DNA from: Sabethes cyaneus
Lineage: Eukaryota > Arthropoda > Insecta > Diptera > Culicidae
Length of the DNA stretch: 64,000 bases
Assembly (NCBI RefSeq): GCF_943734655.1
Contig: NC_071353.1
Coordinates: forward strand, 155,758,179-155,822,178
Direction: 5' to 3'
A program made the position numbers and the translations under genes. Position 1 is the first letter of the stretch, and each line of letters starts with the position of its first letter. Shown here piece by piece: positions 60,653 through 64,000 of the stretch. The notes beneath the pieces were generated by a model, which worked only from the letters and a program-made list of their open reading frames with translations, did no database searches and was not told where the DNA came from.

Positions 60653-62596
60653 CAGATATCAAGATGGCTTGACAATATAATTTTTTTTTAAACTTTTATC
60701 ACCAATATTTAGTGGTTAATTTGTGACTTCGAAATCCAATTTGTGGTAATTTGTGGTTACGTACTTTCTGAGATTTTTCCAAAAAACTAAGTCAAGCCAT
60801 CTTTGAAATTGATTTCGCGATAAACACATCGGATTACGATGTTTTATATCTTAATCGAAAGCTTTTTATTTGTGGTTCACGAATATATAGTTTTTAATGT
60901 TGTTATTGTAAGTATAAGCGCAAAAATCCGTTTTTTAAAATTTACAATAAAACGTAAACATATCTGCTGTTGATGACGTTACTTGAGCTATTAGTAATGC
61001 TGCTATCTGTCGATAATGGCGCTAGCTGTATGTGACGCTCAGTAAAGCCCTTTAAATGTAAATTTTGAGTTTGAACGACTGCCATCAAATATTAGTTCAA
61101 ATCGAACTATTAAAATTCGTTCCAATCGAAATGGGACAATGTTAAACGTTTCTTAAAAGCTCACCCAACAAAAAGTATCGTTACTTATTGTATAAAATAT
61201 GAAAATTTACATTCTAAAAACTAAATATCGCTTACGGTGATGATTTGCAGCATGTGCGAAGCCAATTAAAATGAAATTAAGGGCTGAAAATTTCCTGCTA
61301 GCGATAGGACTGTAGAACTTTTTCACCAATATTTAGTGATTAATTTGTGGCTTCGAAATCCAATTTTGTGGTAATTTGTGGTTACGTACTTTCCGAGATT
61401 TTTGCAACAAAACTAAGTCAAGCCAAGTTTTCCAAAGAAAAATTAAGTCAAGCCAATATTTTGACAATATTTTTTTGTAAATCTTTTTCACCAATATTTA
61501 GTGGTTAATTTGTGGCTTCGAAATCCAATTTGTGGTAATTTGTGGTTACGTACTTTCCGAGATTTTTCCAAAAAAGCTAAGTCAAGCCAAGTTTTCCAAA
61601 GAAAAATTAAGTCAAGCCAGCTTTGACAATATTTTTTTGTAAATCTTTTTCACCAATATTTAGTGGTTAATTTGTGGCTTCGAAATCTAATTTGTGGTAA
61701 TTTGTGGTTACGTACTTTCCGAGATTTTTCCGAAAAACTAAGTCAAGCCAAAAAATAAGGCACATTACGGCTGCAAATGAGTAAATCCGATGTGTTTATC
61801 GCGAAATCAATTTCAAAGATGGCTTAACTTAGATTTTTTGGAAAAATCTCGGAAAGTACGTCACCAGAAACTGGATTTCGAAGCCACAAATTAACCATTA
61901 AATATCGGTGAAAAAGTTTTACAAAAAAAATTGTCAAAGCTGGCTTGACTTAATTTTTCTTTCAGCCCTTAATTTCGTTTTAATAGGCTTCGCACATGCT
62001 GAAAATCATCACCGTAAGCGATATTTAGTGTTTAAAATGTAAATTTTCATATTTTATACAATAAGTAACGATACTTTTTGTTGGGTGAGCTTTTAAGAAA
62101 CGTTAAACATTGTCCCATTTCGATTGGAACGAATTTTAATAGTTCGATTTGAACTACTATTTGATGGCAGTCGTTCAAACTCAAAATTTACATTTAAAGG
62201 GCTTTACTGAGCGTCACATACAGCTAGCGTCATTATCGACAGATAGCAGCATTACTAATAGCTCAAGTAACGTCATCAACAGCAGATATGTTTACGTTTT
62301 ATTGTAAATTTTAAAAAACGGATTTTTGCGATTATACTTACAATAACAACATTAAAAATCATATATTCGTGAACCACAAATAAAAAGCTTTCGATTAAGA
62401 TATAAAACATCGTAATCCGATGTGTTTATCGCGAAATCAATTTCAAAGATGGCTTGACTTAATTTTATGAAAAAATCTCAGAAAGTACGTAACCACAAAT
62501 TACCACAAATTGGATTTCGAAGCCACAAATTAACCACTAAATATTGGTGATAAAAGTTTAAAAAAAAATTATATTGTCAAGCCATCTTGATATCTG
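60653..62596. mobile_element. Foldback DNA transposon with ~637-bp inverted repeats and 11-bp target duplication
   Basis: It starts CAGATATCAAGATGGCTTGA and ends with the exact inverse. The terminal inverted repeats are 60,653-61,290 and 61,961-62,596 with a few differences. CAACTTTGCTG flanks it at 60,642-60,652 and 62,597-62,607. The empty site exists once in the other arm (60,200-60,210, inverse). Very long inverted repeats and a target duplication near 9-11 bp are typical of Mutator-like elements, so that superfamily is my best guess. The middle holds tandem repeats and no transposase, so it is non-autonomous. Confidence 0.85.
61318..61960. repeat. Internal ~163-bp tandem repeats of the foldback element
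   Basis: CTTTTTCACCAATATTTAGT begins units at 61,318, 61,483 and 61,645 (spacing 165 and 162 bp). An inverted partial unit occupies about 61,770-61,950. Each unit copies part of the terminal repeat (TTAATTTGTGGCTTCGAAAT ... TTACGTACTTTCCGAGATTT), including AAGTCAAGCCA. Such repeats can serve as transposase binding sites in foldback-type elements, but that role is inferred. Confidence 0.8.
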
Positions 62597-63474
62597 CAAC
62601 TTTGCTGAACATAGTATACCTCTATGTTTACTTGTTTAGGAGCTGTAGAACTTCAATTGTAAAAAATAACCTGATTTTGACCCCGAATTACTCGATTACC
62701 AACAGACGAATACATCTTAAACATTTTACATTTGCTGGTAGAGAAAATTCCAGTTGGGGTCAATTGCGGTACACCTCGCATGCTACTTGCTTCGTTTCTG
62801 TGATGTCGGTTTATGCTAATCTTGTTTCCTAACAATTTAAAGTATTAATGCATTGAATAATTCTGACATATTGCTCATAACAAGTTTACTGAAGAATATA
62901 CGTTAGTATATACGTAATATACGATTTGTAACTTTATAACAATACGGCATTCAAAAACCTACACATGTTGTAACCCTACAGTACCTACAGTAACAACTTA
63001 CTCAGCAATTTCATGAGAAAAGGAACTATCAAAATTTATAAGTGCTTCTATTTGGTTCAAATTTTGTAAACTTATTCAATTTCCAAAAATTTCATGTAAG
63101 CCAAACGTGTCGATTTCTATCTCAAATAGCAAGTAAGATCGTATAACCACAGATAAACAGACATAACACTCGTTTTCCATTCATCGTACCGATAAAACCG
63201 TCATTTCAAATTTGGGCTTAGTTGGGAATGTCTCCGTTTTGGTCAAAGTGGCGCTTTTTGACGAAAGAAGGGGAATTCCCCATAAAAAATACTTGCTACT
63301 TCGAGGGACACCCATATTGCTATTTGATATTTGGGAATGTCGATCATAGATGGTGCTAGTGTTCAGGCTAAATGTGAGGTACGATAATTTTTGTTGATTT
63401 TTCTTCCAAGAGCTATGTCTGTTTGTCTGTGGTATAACAAAGGTTCCTTTCACCACTAGGTGGATTAAACCAGG

Positions 63475-64000
63475 TTTTTTATTTCACTTTTAGGGGGATT
63501 AATCAAAATTCAAATTCTACCAGACGATAGAGCTTTCAATTTTAAGAAACTCTTCCAAATTCGTAGTGTGAAAACCTCTCGTTTGGTTTTAAAATAATTG
63601 AAATTAGGTAAATTATCTTGGTTAAAATCATTATAAATTATTGTTAATTTTGGTGTGGTGTATTCGATTGCTCATAACTTTCAAATTAAACGCCCAATCA
63701 GAAAACCATTCAATAGTGATCTATCCGGCTATATTACCTGCCAAATGAAACTAATAGCGTGTAAATCGGTTTGGCCATTTCTGAGAAACAGGCGTTCATT
63801 TGTACCTAGTCAAAACAAGTTTTTCAAGGCTAACTTTTGAACTGCTTGTCCGTTTTCAATAAAACTTAGCAAAATGTTTAGTAATAGTAAGAGCTTTCGT
63901 TTGGTACTAATATCGTTAAAATTGGTTAAGTGGTTCCGGAGAAAACCGTGTCACGTAGTTTTCACATTTTTGCTTATAACTTTCAAACGAAAAGTCAGAC
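63475..64000 (+). mobile_element. Repeat family F copy 2, right part (runs off the window)
   Basis: ATTTCACTTTTAGGGGGATT followed by AATCAAAATTCAAATTCTAC matches 52,305 onward in copy 1, continuing through the unit with GAAACAGGCG to the window end. The right terminus lies outside the window. The 61-codon frame at 63,655-63,840 is part of the repeat and not a gene. Confidence 0.8.

Larger units (their letters stand above)
60434..63474 (-). repeat. Inverted duplication of F left part, interrupted by a foldback element
   Basis: This is the reverse complement of 59,331-60,412, split at one point by the 1,944-bp element at 60,653-62,596 plus its 11-bp duplication. Arms are about 99% alike by eye: one residue differs over a 91-codon frame, and one substitution lies in CCTCTATGTTTACTTGTTTA. 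The loop between arms is about 21 bp (60,413-60,433). The duplication sits just before ATTTCACTTTTAGGGG, where the F sequence resumes, so it was inserted between the two halves of F. Confidence 0.85.

Overview
This window looks like non-coding, transposon-dense nuclear DNA from an insect, most likely a fly-group species with a large, repeat-rich genome such as a mosquito. The organism call is inference. It rests on AT-rich sequence with no intact gene in 64 kb, tRNA-derived SINEs, decayed jockey-type LINE, mariner and hAT relics, Helitron-like elements ending in GTCGGGTCAGCTAG, and terminal repeats of kinds I associate with mosquitoes. I see no bacterial operon, no CRISPR array and no complete host gene. 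Nearly every open frame of 60-260 codons lies in a simple repeat, a minisatellite or a palindromic transposon.

Layout. 1-9,930: copies of a family I call the dual-hairpin repeat, plus long degenerate arrays with a period near 12 bp. 9,930-16,330: lower-copy-looking sequence holding a mariner relic (10,328-10,798), a hAT element with 8-bp flanking duplications (11,692-12,605) and a GC-richer block that may be regulatory or 5' UTR. 16,440-22,270: degenerate arrays, Helitron-like copy H1, a 0.95-kb element with TA flanks and a complete SINE with poly(A) and a 12-bp target duplication. 22,310-30,163: more dual-hairpin copies, a LINE RNase H relic and the right arm of a large inverted repeat whose left arm is 6,527-8,940. 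The two arms differ by an (AC)10 versus (GT)181 tract. 30,166-34,464: Helitron-like copies H2 and H3, a tRNA-Glu-like SINE and a 1.25-kb DNA transposon. 34,980-41,400: a tRNA-like sequence, GC-richer unassigned DNA, a jockey-type LINE relic and a purine array. 41,419-44,015: complete Helitron-like copy H4, a fragment of family F and a 261-bp MITE. 45,480-50,960: a 5.5-kb complex of AAAAGAAGTCTA-like arrays that switches strand around a palindromic centre near 47,760. 51,199-53,255: a full copy of repeat family F. 53,260-59,330: a GC-richer block, then pyrimidine-rich arrays. 59,331-64,000: a second copy of F whose left 1.08 kb has been duplicated in inverted orientation; one arm then received a 1,944-bp foldback element with an 11-bp target duplication.

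The elements mostly record a history of insertions, not a joint function. The clearest story is at 59-64 kb, where the undisturbed arm of an inverted duplication preserves the empty site of the insertion found in the other arm. The least explained material is the dual-hairpin family: at least 14 copies of a near-perfect 34-bp palindrome, some followed by a second, larger hairpin, together with a recurring GGACATCAA.TGGTCTA module.
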